DNA of 64,000 nt from Chthoniobacterales bacterium. GTDB lineage: Bacteria > Verrucomicrobiota > Verrucomicrobiia > Chthoniobacterales > UBA10450. The notes under the pieces were generated by a model, which saw only the letters and a list, made by a program, of their open reading frames with translations, searched no databases and was not told the origin of the DNA. This document shows positions 44,326 to 54,400 of this stretch, one piece after another. Location: the NCBI GenBank assembly GCA_035274845.1, contig DATENU010000002.1, positions 62,001 to 126,000 on the forward strand. The letters are read 5' to 3'. The position numbers were made by a program, and so were the translations under genes. Within the stretch, counting starts at the first letter, position 1, and each line of letters starts with the position of its first letter.

Positions 44326-47235
44326 TTACTTCCGCGCTTCCGGCGTGACGGTCAGCGTCACGCGCTTGCCATCGCGCTCAACCACCACCTGCACCGGCTG
44401 GCCAATTTTCACGGCGTCGAGCGCGTAGGTGTAATCGTAAATATTCGCGATTTTCTGCCCGGCGAATTCCACGATGACATCGCCGCCTTTCAATCCCGCT
44501 TTCTCCGCCGGGCTTGCTCCGCGCACGCCACTCAGCTTCACGCCTTTGACATCGCTGGTCGTATAATCCGGGATCGTGCCGAGATACGCCCGCAATGTCT
44601 CGCGGCCGCCGCCATCCTGCGAAGTGCGTTCCACCTTGGCCAGGTCGGGCCGTTCTGGCGCTCCCGCCAGATCGATCACGAGCTGCTCCGAAAACTTCGC
44701 GATTCGCTCCAGCCCTTCGTAATTAATTTTATCCGCCGTGTCGCTGGGCCGATGGTAATCGTCATGCGCGCCGGTGAAAAAATTCAGGACCGGCACATTC
44801 TTCGGGTAAAAGCTCGTCACGTCGGTCGGCAAATAGGGATCATCCTGCAGGGTGAGATTGAATCCGGCGGCGACATTCCGTTTCTCGATCAGCTTTCGCC
44901 AGGCGTGCGATGAGCCGACGCCTTGCAGGGTCAGCTTGTTGTCGCGGAGCCGGCCGACCATGTCGGCATTCACGTAGGCTACGATCTTTTCCAAGGGCAC
45001 CGGCGGCTTCTCGCAAAACGCGGCTGAGCCGATGATCCCGATCTCTTCGCCCGACCAAAACCCGAAGATCACGCCGCGCCGAAATTTCTCCGGATGTTCG
45101 CTCCGCTCTTTCGCGAGGGCCGCTACCAACTCCATCGTCCATGCCGTCCCCGAACCGTTATCGTCGGCGCCGGGATGAATCTTGTTCTCTTCGCCCGTCC
45201 GCTCGAGGGAGCTTGTGCCGCCGCGACCGAGATGATCGTAATGTGCGCCGACCACAATGTATTCATCAGTCCCTGTGCTCGGCGGGAAATAACCGACCAC
45301 ATCGTTGTCGTTTTTCTTCAGGTGCTCGACGCCGCAGGCCAGCTTTACTTTCACGTTAGGCAAAACGAAGCCGCCCTCGGCGTGCGGGTTTTCCTGGTCG
45401 AGTCCCACCTGAAGTTCCTTTAACTTTTTGCCGCTCGGCGCGAGGAGCGAATCGGCGAGCGATCCGCTGATCGACGCCACTACGATGCCGCTACTCGCGT
45501 TCGTGTTGTCGTTGTTGAGCGCGAGAAGCTGGCCCGCGTTCGGCGAAGTCGGCCCGGTCACCACGAGCACGCCTCTCGCGCCGCGCTCGCGCGCGAGCAT
45601 CGCCTTGTAACGCAAACCGGCATAACGATTGAGCTGCGCGCGTCGCGTTTGGTCGACCCCTTCCGGGACGTAGCGCAAAATCAGGACGATCTTGTCCTTC
45701 ACGTCGAGGCCCGCATACGAGTCATAGCGCGCCGCGCCTTCCCCCGGAACCACCAGCCCGTACCCGGCAAAAACTACGTCGCCGTTCGCCTCGCCGTTTT
45801 CGCTGAAGGCGAGCGGCCGGAAGTCCGAGTCGAGTTTCGCCGCGGCCCCTGAAATTTCGAGTCGCGTTTTCTCCGGAAGGACCCGTTCGCCGGCATTGAA
45901 CTGGAACGGAAGCGCGTAGTTTTCGGCAAACGACTTGGCGCCGTTGTCGCGCAAATAATTCGCCAGCCATTTTGCCGTTTCCTGCGCTCCCGCGCTCCCG
46001 GTCATCCGTCCCTCGCGCTTCGCGTCCGCCAGCCATTCGATTTGCTTGCGCAAATCCGCCGCCCTTATCTCAGCGCTGTAGCCGGGATCGGGGGTTCCAG
46101 TCGTGGGTGATTTTGAAACCGCGTCGCTTGTCTGCGTCGCTGTGCCCAGCGCCGCTCGCGCCGCCTCGTCATTCCAATCCGCGATAAAAAGCTGCGACTT
46201 CCCATCCCCGGTGCGCCCGCTCGTCCAACAGAGCTTCTTTCCATCCGGCGAAAACACCGGGAGCCCGTCAAAACCCGGAGTGAACGTCACCCGGACCGGT
46301 TCGTGTTCCCCCGCCGCATCCACGAGAAACAGCTCGAAGTTTTCGAAACCGAGTTTGTTCGACGTGAAAATGAAATACTTCCCGCTCGGATGATAGAACG
46401 GCGCCCACGACATCGATTTGAAATCGGTCACCCGCTTTTTGTCCGAGCCGTCGAGCTTCATCGTCCAGACATCGGCGATCATTCCGTTCTCCTCGAAATG
46501 CCGCCAGACGATCCGCGTTCCATCCGGCGAGAAGAACGGGCCGCCGTCGTAGCCCGGCTCCGTGGTCAGGCGGCGAACATTCGAGCCGTCCGCGTTCATG
46601 AGATAGATGTCGCCGAACCAGGCGGCGTCTTTGTCGTAACGCTCGCGATCTTTGGCCGGCAGCTTATCCAGCGGGAACGCGCTCCGCAGCGAGCAGAAGA
46701 CGATCTGTTTTCCATCGGGTGAATAAGAGCCCTCCGCATCGTAACCCGGTGAGTGCGTCAGGTTGATCGCGTCGGTCCCATCCTGTTTCGTGGAGAAGAT
46801 GTCTGCGGAATCGTCGTAATCCCACGAGTAACGCCGTTGTTTCCCGCTGGCGCGGAATTCCAGCTCGGCTTTCTGTTTCGCGGCCGCTTCCGGATCGGCA
46901 TGCGTGGAGGAGAACAGGACGCGGTCTGTTCCCGGCTGGAAAAAACCGCAGGTCGTCTTGCCTTTGCCCGGAGAGACTCGCGTCGTTTCTCCGTTTTCCA
47001 GGTCGAGGATGTATTGCTGGAAGAACGGGTTCTCCGGTTCGCGTTCGCTTTGGAAGATCAGCTTCTTGGCGTCCGGCGAGAAATAGCCTTCCCCGCTTCG
47101 CTTGCCTTCGAAGACAAGCTGGCGGGTGTTCGAGATGAAGCGGGATTCCTGGGCTGGATCGTCCGCGCCGAAGGCGGCCGCGCCCAACATCAGGAGGGGG
47201 GTAGAGAAAAAAAAGGATGTAAATCGGCGCCGCAT
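44326..47235 (-). CDS. Exported TolB-propeller / M28 peptidase / PDZ protein
   Basis: 969 aa. Signal peptide (~1-22), then WD40-like TolB/PD40 repeats at ~45-350 (GEGYFSPDAKKLIFQSERE; GSYSPDGKQIVFCSLRS; GLPVFSPDGKKLCWTSGRT). Residues ~390-860 form an M28 zinc peptidase with a PA insert: VVGAHYDHLG, HPGADDNGSG, WSGEEIGIIG, NADMVGRL and AHDDYHRPSD give the two-zinc ligands in order. The end (~875-965) is a PDZ domain (GASPAEKAGLKGGDVIVEFA). Periplasmic or secreted aminopeptidase. It precedes nothing on its strand closely; the phosphoribosyltransferase gene lies 12 bp upstream and may be co-transcribed. Confidence 0.87.
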   Translation of the reverse strand: MRRRFTSFFFSTPLLMLGAAAFGADDPAQESRFISNTRQLVFEGKRSGEGYFSPDAKKLIFQSEREPENPFFQQYILDLENGETTRVSPGKGKTTCGFFQPGTDRVLFSSTHADPEAAAKQKAELEFRASGKQRRYSWDYDDSADIFSTKQDGTDAINLTHSPGYDAEGSYSPDGKQIVFCSLRSAFPLDKLPAKDRERYDKDAAWFGDIYLMNADGSNVRRLTTEPGYDGGPFFSPDGTRIVWRHFEENGMIADVWTMKLDGSDKKRVTDFKSMSWAPFYHPSGKYFIFTSNKLGFENFELFLVDAAGEHEPVRVTFTPGFDGLPVFSPDGKKLCWTSGRTGDGKSQLFIADWNDEAARAALGTATQTSDAVSKSPTTGTPDPGYSAEIRAADLRKQIEWLADAKREGRMTGSAGAQETAKWLANYLRDNGAKSFAENYALPFQFNAGERVLPEKTRLEISGAAAKLDSDFRPLAFSENGEANGDVVFAGYGLVVPGEGAARYDSYAGLDVKDKIVLILRYVPEGVDQTRRAQLNRYAGLRYKAMLARERGARGVLVVTGPTSPNAGQLLALNNDNTNASSGIVVASISGSLADSLLAPSGKKLKELQVGLDQENPHAEGGFVLPNVKVKLACGVEHLKKNDNDVVGYFPPSTGTDEYIVVGAHYDHLGRGGTSSLERTGEENKIHPGADDNGSGTAWTMELVAALAKERSEHPEKFRRGVIFGFWSGEEIGIIGSAAFCEKPPVPLEKIVAYVNADMVGRLRDNKLTLQGVGSSHAWRKLIEKRNVAAGFNLTLQDDPYLPTDVTSFYPKNVPVLNFFTGAHDDYHRPSDTADKINYEGLERIAKFSEQLVIDLAGAPERPDLAKVERTSQDGGGRETLRAYLGTIPDYTTSDVKGVKLSGVRGASPAEKAGLKGGDVIVEFAGQKIANIYDYTYALDAVKIGQPVQVVVERDGKRVTLTVTPEARK

Positions 47236-47247
47236 CGGGAAGTTCGT

Positions 47248-47898
47248 TTACTCTCTCCTCGCGGCGCGCGCCAGCAAATCGCGCACGGTTTCGTCGCTCA
47301 CCTGCGCAAAATCTCCGTAAAACTGCCCGACCCCGCGAAACCAGGCCGGCGCGAACAACGCCACCGTCTCGTCCGCCGCCCGCTCGATTTCGCCGAGTGT
47401 TTCCGGCGGGCAAACCGGGACCGCGACCACGATCCGCGCCGGGTCCTGCCGCCGCAGCGCCGCGATTCCCGCCAGCATGGTTGCGCCCGTGGCCAGGCCG
47501 TCGTCGACCAGGATTACCGTCCGTCCCTGCAATTCCGGCGCGGGCCGTTCCTGCCGATAATCGCGTTCGCGCCGTTCCACTTCGCGCGTTTCTTCCGCCG
47601 TAATCTCCGCCACGGTCGCCGCCGCATCCGGCATGGCGCGCAAGACATCTTCATTCAAGACCCGCACCCCGCCGGAAGCGATCGCCCCCATGGCCAGTTC
47701 CCGTTGCCCGGGCACGCCCAGCTTTCGCACGACGAAAACGTCGAGGGGCAAGCCGAGAGCCACCGCAATCTCATATCCGACCGGCACGCCGCCGCGTGGC
47801 AGTGCGAGCACCATCGTGTCGGGCCGCCGCTCGTAGGCGCGCAATTGCTCCGCCAGCAATTGGCCGGCTTCGGTGCGATCACCAAAAGACGTCCGCAT
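47248..47898 (-). CDS. Phosphoribosyltransferase-domain protein
   Basis: 216 aa from ATG 47898. [20 protein letters not shown] is the N-terminal loop, and [20 protein letters not shown] the PRPP-binding motif of type I PRTases. It resembles the stand-alone PRTases of unknown base specificity often seen in soil bacteria near dienelactone-hydrolase-type genes. Divergent from copA with 73 bp between starts. Confidence 0.8.
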   Translation of the reverse strand: MRTSFGDRTEAGQLLAEQLRAYERRPDTMVLALPRGGVPVGYEIAVALGLPLDVFVVRKLGVPGQRELAMGAIASGGVRVLNEDVLRAMPDAAATVAEITAEETREVERRERDYRQERPAPELQGRTVILVDDGLATGATMLAGIAALRRQDPARIVVAVPVCPPETLGEIERAADETVALFAPAWFRGVGQFYGDFAQVSDETVRDLLARAARRE

Positions 47899-47940
47899 CA
47901 CGGTAACGGTCGGACGAACTGTGAAAGCGGGCAATAGGCC

Positions 47941-47962
47941 GTATACGTCCTATAGGTCTTAT
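47941..47962. repeat. Short TATAGG-type repeat before copA
   Basis: CGTCCTATAGGTCTTATG resembles the sequence at 36191-36220 (CTATAAGTCGTATAGGTCAT) that encodes the PstA N-terminus. Both lie directly at gene starts. Confidence 0.4.
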
Positions 47963-47971
47963 GCTGCCGCC

Positions 47972-50146
47972 ATGAATGAGGAACACGCCTGCTGTCATCA
48001 TGAGCGCTCGTCCACAGGTGCACCATCGCCGCCCGGCGCCCTTTACACCTGCCCGATGCATCCTGAGATCGAGCAGGTCGGGCCGGGGAGCTGCCCGATT
48101 TGCGGGATGGCGCTCGAGCCGAAAACGATTTCGGTGGCGACCGTAGAAGACGACTCCGAGTTGCGCGACATGACCCGCCGGTTTTGGATCGGCGCGGCGC
48201 TAACTCTGCCGGTTTTTTTCCTGGCGATGTCGCATTTGATCCCGAATCCGCCGTCGTGGCTTTCCGGGAATATTGCGCGCTGGATTCAATTCGCGCTCAC
48301 GACGCCGGTGGTCCTGTGGGCCGGCTGGCCGTTCTTCGTCCGCGGCTGGCGTTCCATCGTGAGCCGCCATCTCAACATGTTTACCCTTATCGCAATCGGC
48401 GTCGGCGTTGCTTATCTTTACAGCTGCGCGGCGTTGCTCTTGCCGAATCTGTTTCCGGCGTCGATGACGCATCACGGAGAGCTCGGCCTCTATTTCGAAG
48501 CTGCCGCCATGGTCACCGTTTTGGTTTTGCTCGGCCAGGTCCTCGAGCTCCGGGCGCGGAGCCGGACAGGAAGCGCCCTCCGGAGCTTGTTGAATCTCGC
48601 GCCGCCGGTCGCTCGCCGTGTTCGCAATGGAAACGAAGAAGAGGTTGGCCTGTCGGAAGTAAGGAGCGGCGATCATTTGCGCGTCCGACCCGGCGAGAAA
48701 GTCCCCGTCGATGGAACCCTGATCGAGGGACGAACTTCCGTGGACGAATCGATGATCACCGGAGAAGCGCTCCCAGTTGAAAAGGCTCCCGGCGACAAAG
48801 TGGTTGGCGGGACGCTGAACAACACCGGCAGTTTCGTCATGAAGGCTGAGCAGGTTGGCCACGAGACCGTGCTCGCCCAGATCGTCGAGATGGTTTCGGC
48901 GGCGCAACGCAGCCGCGCCCCCATCCAGCGGCTCGCCGATACCGTCGCGGGATATTTTGTGCCGGCCGTACTGGTGGTGGCCGTGATCACCTTTGTCGTC
49001 TGGGCCTGGATCGGCCCCGAGCCGCGGCCCGCCCATGCGATTGTTAATGCCGTGGCCGTGCTCATCATCGCGTGTCCCTGCGCTCTTGGCCTGGCGACGC
49101 CGATGTCAATCATGATGGGGGTCGGCCGCGGCGCTCAGGGCGGAGTGCTGGTGAAAAACGCCGTCGCGCTCGAGCTGATGGAAAAGGTCAAAACCCTGGT
49201 CGTGGACAAGACCGGCACGCTCACGGAAGGAAAACCGCGTGTCACCCGGATTATTGCTACCTTAGGAATCGACGAAGACGATCTTTTGGCCGCGGCCGCT
49301 TCCGCCGAGCAGCAGAGCGAACATCCGCTCGCCTCGGCCGTCGTCGAAGCCGCGCGGGAAAGGAAAATTCCGCTCGAGAAGATCGAAGGGTTTTCTTCCA
49401 CGACCGGCGGCGGAGTGATCGCGACAGTGCCGCGCGCGACGATCATGGTCGGCCAGCCGGCTTTCCTGCGCGAAAATGGAATCTCCGGCCTGGAGAATTT
49501 GGAGGAACAGGCGGCAAAGCTGCAAACCGAGGGTCAAACAGCGATATTTGTCGCCATCGCGGGCCGCGCCGCTGGCGTGATTGCTGTCGCGGACCCAATT
49601 AAGAATTCAACGCCCGGTGCCGTCCGGGAACTGAATCGGCTGGGCCTGAAAGTAATCATGCTGACCGGGGACAACGAGCGGACCGCACAGGCGGTCGCGC
49701 GAAAACTGGGGATCGATGACGTGGAAGCGGGCGTTGCTCCAAAGGACAAGCACGAACAGATCGAGCGCTTGCGCGGACCGAATTCCGTCGTCGCGATGGC
49801 GGGCGACGGAATAAATGATGCGCCTGCCCTGGCCGCGGCCGACGTGGGAATTGCCATGGGGACGGGCACGGACGTGGCCATGGAAAGCGCTGGCATCACC
49901 CTGCTAAGGGGCGATCTCAACGGCATCGTGAAAGCGATCCATTTAAGCCGCGCCGTCATGCGTAATGTCCGGCAGAACCTTTTCTTCGCTTTTTTTTATA
50001 ACGCGCTCGGGATTCCGATCGCGGCCGGGCTGCTCTATCCCTTCTTTGGAATTCTGCTGAGCCCGGTCATCGCCGGCGCGGCCATGAGCTTGAGTTCTGT
50101 CTCGGTGATCGCAAACGCCTTGCGGTTACAACGCGTGAAGCTATGA
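47972..50146 (+). CDS. copA: Copper-translocating P1B-type ATPase
   Basis: 724 aa from ATG 47972. N-terminal His/Cys segment ([12 protein letters not shown]) and heavy-metal-binding domain [20 protein letters not shown] in place of a classical HMA domain. Then P-type features: [14 protein letters not shown], the CPC metal site in [13 protein letters not shown], phosphorylation motif [23 protein letters not shown] and [17 protein letters not shown]. Cu(I) export is the likely role; the CPC motif also fits silver. The symbol is by family. Confidence 0.88.
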   Translation: MNEEHACCHHERSSTGAPSPPGALYTCPMHPEIEQVGPGSCPICGMALEPKTISVATVEDDSELRDMTRRFWIGAALTLPVFFLAMSHLIPNPPSWLSGNIARWIQFALTTPVVLWAGWPFFVRGWRSIVSRHLNMFTLIAIGVGVAYLYSCAALLLPNLFPASMTHHGELGLYFEAAAMVTVLVLLGQVLELRARSRTGSALRSLLNLAPPVARRVRNGNEEEVGLSEVRSGDHLRVRPGEKVPVDGTLIEGRTSVDESMITGEALPVEKAPGDKVVGGTLNNTGSFVMKAEQVGHETVLAQIVEMVSAAQRSRAPIQRLADTVAGYFVPAVLVVAVITFVVWAWIGPEPRPAHAIVNAVAVLIIACPCALGLATPMSIMMGVGRGAQGGVLVKNAVALELMEKVKTLVVDKTGTLTEGKPRVTRIIATLGIDEDDLLAAAASAEQQSEHPLASAVVEAARERKIPLEKIEGFSSTTGGGVIATVPRATIMVGQPAFLRENGISGLENLEEQAAKLQTEGQTAIFVAIAGRAAGVIAVADPIKNSTPGAVRELNRLGLKVIMLTGDNERTAQAVARKLGIDDVEAGVAPKDKHEQIERLRGPNSVVAMAGDGINDAPALAAADVGIAMGTGTDVAMESAGITLLRGDLNGIVKAIHLSRAVMRNVRQNLFFAFFYNALGIPIAAGLLYPFFGILLSPVIAGAAMSLSSVSVIANALRLQRVKL

Positions 50147-50157
50147 GATGAGGAGTT

Positions 50158-50236
50158 GTAGCGACGCCGCTCTGTCGGCGTAACAGGCGCTGCCCGCAAT
50201 CGACGCGATCGTACGGCGACAGAGCGCCGTCGCTAC
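50158..50236. repeat. REPIN, family 2
   Basis: GTAGCGACGCCGCTCTGTCG (50158-50177) is mirrored by CGACAGAGCGCCGTCGCTAC (50217-50236), ~39 bp apart. The paired arrangement is a REPIN. It lies 12 bp past the copA stop. Confidence 0.65.
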
Positions 50237-50258
50237 GGCAACGAGCGCGCGATCCATC

Positions 50259-51017
50259 ATGCTTATCTTCTTCCTCTGCGCGTTTTCGCTCCTCGCGGGC
50301 TTCATCGATTCCGTCGTGGGCGGCGGCGGGCTGATCCAGATTCCGGCCATGCTGATTCTCCTCCCGGGTCTGCCGATCGCGACCATTCTCGGGACGAATA
50401 AATTCGCCTCGTGCGCGGGGACGACCATCGCCGTGCAGCGTTACTCGCGGCACATCACCTTTGATTGGCCCACCATCCTGCCGGCGGCGATCAGCGCCTT
50501 CATCTTCTCCTTCCTCGGCTCGCGCGTTGTCTCGCTCCTCAACACCGCGTTTCTCCGGCCGATCGTGCTCGTCCTTCTGGTCCTCGTGGCGATCTACGTT
50601 TTTTTTGTGAAAGACCTCGGCATCATTCACGCGCCGAAACATCCGCCGAAGAAGGCGCAGCTTCTCGGCCTCCTGTTCGGCGCGGCGCTCGGTTTTTACG
50701 ATGGTTTTTTTGGTCCGGGAACGGGCAGCTTCCTTATCTTTCTCTTCGTCGGCGTATTCGGGTTCGATTTCCTGGCCGCCTCCGCCTCGGCGAAAGTGAT
50801 CAACCTCGCGACGAACCTGGCGTCGGTCATTTACTTCAGCTGGACCGGCCACATCATCTACGCCTACGCGGTCCCAATGGCCATTTGCAGCGTCCTCGGC
50901 GCCAGCATCGGGGCCCGGCTCGCCATCGCGAAAGGAAGCCGCTTTGTCCGGATCTTTTTCCTGGTCATCGTTGGAGCGCTGATCGCGAAGCTGGCCCAAT
51001 CGATCATTGCGCCGTAG
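50259..51017 (+). CDS. TSUP-family membrane transporter (TauE/SafE)
   Basis: 252 aa, 7-8 hydrophobic helices in two related halves: LLAGFIDSVVGGGGLIQIPA in the first and ALGFYDGFFGPGTGSFLIFL in the second are the family's GG...P signatures. TSUP proteins export sulphite, sulphonates or organosulphur anions. The gene is enclosed by REPINs on both sides; with REPINs so close it is probably a single-gene unit or co-transcribed with copA. Confidence 0.85.
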   Translation: MLIFFLCAFSLLAGFIDSVVGGGGLIQIPAMLILLPGLPIATILGTNKFASCAGTTIAVQRYSRHITFDWPTILPAAISAFIFSFLGSRVVSLLNTAFLRPIVLVLLVLVAIYVFFVKDLGIIHAPKHPPKKAQLLGLLFGAALGFYDGFFGPGTGSFLIFLFVGVFGFDFLAASASAKVINLATNLASVIYFSWTGHIIYAYAVPMAICSVLGASIGARLAIAKGSRFVRIFFLVIVGALIAKLAQSIIAP

Positions 51018-51035
51018 GCAAACACCGAAGCGACT

Positions 51036-51116
51036 GGTAGGGACGCCGCGCTGCGGCGTCCGAAATAGGCCCCGACGCAATGTCGCGGACGGACGGCGCA
51101 GCGCGCCGTCCCTACC
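51036..51116. repeat. REPIN, family 1
   Basis: GGTAG + palindrome (51041-51061) and the inverse, a slightly diverged palindrome + CTACC (51091-51116). The first half is identical to the lone REP at 29720-29740. Confidence 0.7.
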
Positions 51117-51143
51117 ATGGGATCGGAAGACTCGATGTTTCGA

Positions 51144-51896
51144 TTACGCGTCCGCCAGGTAAGCCTCGATGACCTTCTCGTCGCCCTGTGCGGTAATCAG
51201 GTAAACCTGATCTCCGTCGCCCCAGGCTGCGGTCATCCAGGTTCCCTCCGGAGAAATCTGAGGCGCCTTGTCTTTGATTTCGTCCGGTAAGGCCGCGCGA
51301 TTCAGCACAAATAGATGGAGCAGTCCGCCTTCGTTCCGCTTGAAGCAGACCAGCGCAACATCGTGTCCGCGAAAACGCAGGGTGCGGCAGCCGACCGGCT
51401 CGAGGTCCCGCAATTTTTTCGGGAGAATGAGCTGTGACGGCGCGTTGTTTTTTTGCAGCCAGCTCTCCACCTTGGCCAGGTCCGGCGATTTCATCTCCAG
51501 GTTCGGATCGACCTTGATGAATCCGACCATCTCATCGCGATAATCCGCGAGGGAAACGGCCGGTTGAAAAGGCCCGCGCCACGAACCGAACAGCACCGCC
51601 AGCGCGACCAGGCACGCGGCTGCGAGGAGCGCGACGCGGGTCCAGCCCCGGCGCGGCTCGGCCGAAACTTCCGGCGGCGGCGCGAGCAATCGCGCTTTCA
51701 AGCCGGCGGGAACCGGGAGACTGGCCAGCTTGGCGCTGATCGTTCGATCCTGCTCCTGGTCCGCTGCCCACCATTCCTTGAGCGCGGGATCCGACTCCGC
51801 TCTCGTGCGCGCGTCCGCCAACCGGGGATCGATCGCTTCCGCGTCGCTTCCGCGATGGACGCTCAACATTCCGCGCCATGAAGTCACCTCATCCAT
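51144..51896 (-). CDS. Anti-sigma-factor-like membrane protein
   Basis: 250 aa with a single membrane helix at ~88-106 (VALLAAACLVALAVLFGSW). The N-terminal cytoplasmic part contains no zinc-finger His/Cys cluster but has the size and place of an anti-sigma domain; the C-terminal ~140 residues are periplasmic (GCRTLRFRGHDVALVCFKRN). Its start overlaps the sigma-factor stop by one base (TAATG), a common sigma/anti-sigma coupling. Confidence 0.7.
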   Translation of the reverse strand: MDEVTSWRGMLSVHRGSDAEAIDPRLADARTRAESDPALKEWWAADQEQDRTISAKLASLPVPAGLKARLLAPPPEVSAEPRRGWTRVALLAAACLVALAVLFGSWRGPFQPAVSLADYRDEMVGFIKVDPNLEMKSPDLAKVESWLQKNNAPSQLILPKKLRDLEPVGCRTLRFRGHDVALVCFKRNEGGLLHLFVLNRAALPDEIKDKAPQISPEGTWMTAAWGDGDQVYLITAQGDEKVIEAYLADA

Positions 51897-52429
51897 TACC
51901 GGTTCTCTTTCATCGGCAGAATTTTCTTCGATTCCTCCGCCGCGAGGTCGCTCAGGCGTTTGCGCAGCTCCGCTTTCCCGCGGGAAATGCGCGACATGAC
52001 GGTGCCGATGGGGAGCGAAAGAATTTCCGCGATTTCGCGATAGGAATGCTGGTCCATGTAAAACAACGTCACCGGCGCGCGGTAACGTTCGTCGAGCTGG
52101 TGGAGCGCGGTCTGGACGATGGCGGCATCGATCTCGTCAACGATCGAGGGCGAAATCTGGAGCGGTTCCGCGAAGACTGTCTCCTCGTCGGTTTCGACAA
52201 AGCGGTCGTCGCGCCGTTTTTTGGTGAGGAATTCGCGGTAAAGAGTGGTGAAGAGCCAGGTCTTAACCTTCGAGGTGTCCCGAAGCTGGTGTCCTTTCGC
52301 GGCCCAGGCATAAAAGGTCTGCTGGGTCAGATCGAACGCGTCGGACTCGTTGCGGCTCAGCGATAATCCAAAGCGGTATAGTGGCATGTAAAATTCCTCA
52401 ACCAGCTTTTCAAAATCGACCCCAGCCAC
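51896..52429 (-). CDS. ECF-family RNA polymerase sigma factor
   Basis: 177 aa from a GTG at 52429; the frame is open much further upstream but that part is a shadow of the divergent DUF1223 gene. Region 2: ESDAFDLTQQTFYAWAAKGH and KVKTWLFTTLYREFLTKKRR. Region 4: YREIAEILSLPIGTVMSRIS, with LDERYRAPVTLFYMDQHSY before it. It is paired with the anti-sigma gene downstream. The divergent DUF1223-msrB pair suggests an oxidative or envelope-stress regulon (inference). Confidence 0.88.
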   Translation of the reverse strand: MAGVDFEKLVEEFYMPLYRFGLSLSRNESDAFDLTQQTFYAWAAKGHQLRDTSKVKTWLFTTLYREFLTKKRRDDRFVETDEETVFAEPLQISPSIVDEIDAAIVQTALHQLDERYRAPVTLFYMDQHSYREIAEILSLPIGTVMSRISRGKAELRKRLSDLAAEESKKILPMKENR

Positions 52430-52588
52430 GACGCCATGAGTAACGAGCGGGCCGGACCCGCGCGAGCCAAAACTCCGTTGCTCCTTTATCAGGCATGGGT
52501 GAGATGGGGGCTCAGGGGCGTAAGAGACGCCGGAGCGCCGATTATTCCTTCGCCTGAAATATTTTTGCCAACCCGCCCTCTCACTCGC

Positions 52589-53323
52589 ATGCCCGGACGC
52601 CTCCTGATATTTCTCTCCCTGATGATGATTCTTCTCCAGACCTCCCCTTTGCGAGCGGGTGAAGCGGTTTACGAAAGCAAGCCGGCGAAGACCCATCTTC
52701 TCGAGCTTTTCACTTCCGAAGGATGCAGCAGTTGTCCGCCGGCGGAAGCGTGGCTGAGCAATTTGAAAAAGGAGCCGCAACTCTGGCGCGATTTCGTCCC
52801 GGTCGCGTTCCACGTCGATTACTGGGACCGCCTGGGCTGGCGTGATCCCTTCGCCTCCAAGATTTGGACTGCGCGCCAATACGATTATGCCGAACGCTGG
52901 AAGAGCGGAAGCGTTTACACACCCGGTTTCGTTCTCGACGGACGCGAATGGCAAAACCGGAGTGTCCCGTCGCCCGCCGCCGAAGCGACCGGCGTTTTGA
53001 CGATTCGGCTCTTGGACGGCGATCGGGTGACCGCAACCTACCAACCCGCGACTGGCGGTGGGCGCGATTTTGAAATTCATCTCGCGCGGCTGGGATTCGG
53101 ATTGAGCACGAACGTGAAGGCGGGAGAAAATCGCGGGCGCAAATTGCAGCATGATTTCGTCGTGCTTTCGTTGACGAACGAAGCCATGCCGGGCGGCACA
53201 AAGGAACTCCGCTTTCCCGCGGCCGCCTCGGGGCAAACCGGCGAACGCGGCGCGCTGGCGGCCTGGGTGACTGAGGCCGGCCAGATGGAACCGATCCAGG
53301 CCGTCGGCGGCTGGTTGCCGTGA
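52589..53323 (+). CDS. DUF1223 thioredoxin-like secreted protein
   Basis: 244 aa from ATG 52589, which begins the signal peptide ([15 protein letters not shown]). [20 protein letters not shown] gives the CxxC active-site-like motif; [20 protein letters not shown] and [20 protein letters not shown] are diagnostic of DUF1223. Function unknown; a periplasmic thiol/redox role is likely from the fold. It lies 7 bp before msrB. Confidence 0.85.
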   Translation: MPGRLLIFLSLMMILLQTSPLRAGEAVYESKPAKTHLLELFTSEGCSSCPPAEAWLSNLKKEPQLWRDFVPVAFHVDYWDRLGWRDPFASKIWTARQYDYAERWKSGSVYTPGFVLDGREWQNRSVPSPAAEATGVLTIRLLDGDRVTATYQPATGGGRDFEIHLARLGFGLSTNVKAGENRGRKLQHDFVVLSLTNEAMPGGTKELRFPAAASGQTGERGALAAWVTEAGQMEPIQAVGGWLP

Positions 53324-53330
53324 AAATTCT

Positions 53331-53729
53331 ATGAGCGACAAAATTAACAAAACCGATGACGAGTGGCGGAATGCGCTGACCCCGCAGCAGTATCATGTCC
53401 TCCGAGAGAAAGGGACCGAGCGGCCCTTTACCGGCGAGTACGCCGACGCGCACGACGACGGCACGTATCATTGTGCCGGCTGCGGGAATCCGCTTTTCAG
53501 TTCCGACACCAAATACGAGTCGGGCAGCGGCTGGCCCAGCTTTTACCAACCGGTCGCCAAGGACGCCGTGGAGACGGAGAGCGATCGCAAGTTCGGGATG
53601 ACGCGGACCGAAGTTCTCTGCGCCAAATGCGGCGGCCACCTCGGCCACGTTTTCCCCGATGGCCCGCAGCCGACCGGGTTGCGTTATTGCATGAACTCCG
53701 CGGCGCTGAAGCTGGAGAGAAAGGAATAA
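53331..53729 (+). CDS. msrB: Peptide-methionine (R)-S-oxide reductase
   Basis: 132 aa. CAGCGNPLF and [12 protein letters not shown] form the two CxxC zinc pairs; [12 protein letters not shown] is the substrate loop; [12 protein letters not shown] carries the catalytic Cys in the RYCxN motif. It reduces Met-R-sulphoxide. Cytoplasmic (no signal). Confidence 0.96.
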   Translation: MSDKINKTDDEWRNALTPQQYHVLREKGTERPFTGEYADAHDDGTYHCAGCGNPLFSSDTKYESGSGWPSFYQPVAKDAVETESDRKFGMTRTEVLCAKCGGHLGHVFPDGPQPTGLRYCMNSAALKLERKE

Positions 53730-53776
53730 CGATCAAGCCCCTCCGAACTCGGGAGCTCCAAGGCGCCCGTCTTGGA

Positions 53777-54352
53777 ATGCTTGCAGCAGTACTCACGGGC
53801 TGCGTCGTCGACCAGCGCCCGTGGTTGCATCCCTATCGGCCGACCACGGCGGTCGCCGGGGTTACATACTGCGCAAAGCATCATATCCCGACGATTAGTG
53901 TGCGCGGATATCACTCCATCAATGCGAGCGAAAGGCTTGTTCTCGTCCACGACTGGTCTTCAGCGGCGCTGAAATGTGATCCAGACAATCCAAATCGGCT
54001 CGCAGATGACCGGAAGTTCCAACCCTCAAAGATCCATGCGATGGGTGGCACCATTACGTACTGCCCGCTGTGCGATGCCGATTATTGGCACTGTCACGGT
54101 GGAGGCCGACAGCTTGGCGAGACCGATATTCAGCAGATTACCTCCATCGTGATGCACCACTCCGAGTTTCACAAACCGATCCTCCGCATTTTCGCCGTCT
54201 ACAGTCCAAACGCTGTTGTTATCGGCGGTCGCCAGGAGCGGGTTGGAGACGTTTTCAGCGACATTGGCTTAGCGAAGCTTGGGGATAGGTGGGTCATCGC
54301 GTACCCAGTATCTTCACATCGCGTCGTGGCTACTGGTCGCGATGATTTGTGA
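53777..54352 (+). CDS. Hypothetical lipoprotein
   Basis: 191 aa from ATG 53777. MLAAVLTGC is a compact lipoprotein leader with an LTGC lipobox. Unrecognised body with several Cys and His (VTYCAKHHIPTI; TYCPLCDADYWHCHGGGRQL), a possible metal site. GC is lower than neighbours. It begins 48 bp after msrB on the same strand. Confidence 0.5.
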   Translation: MLAAVLTGCVVDQRPWLHPYRPTTAVAGVTYCAKHHIPTISVRGYHSINASERLVLVHDWSSAALKCDPDNPNRLADDRKFQPSKIHAMGGTITYCPLCDADYWHCHGGGRQLGETDIQQITSIVMHHSEFHKPILRIFAVYSPNAVVIGGRQERVGDVFSDIGLAKLGDRWVIAYPVSSHRVVATGRDDL

Positions 54353-54400
54353 TGCTAGTGGTGCCCGAAATGAGTTGTAACCAAGTTGTCCGCCGCCGAC

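Noticed and set aside
51896-53350. Sigma factor extended to 484 codons
   Set aside because: The extra 300 codons are antisense to the DUF1223 gene; the sigma domains need only ~177 residues and a GTG start fits.
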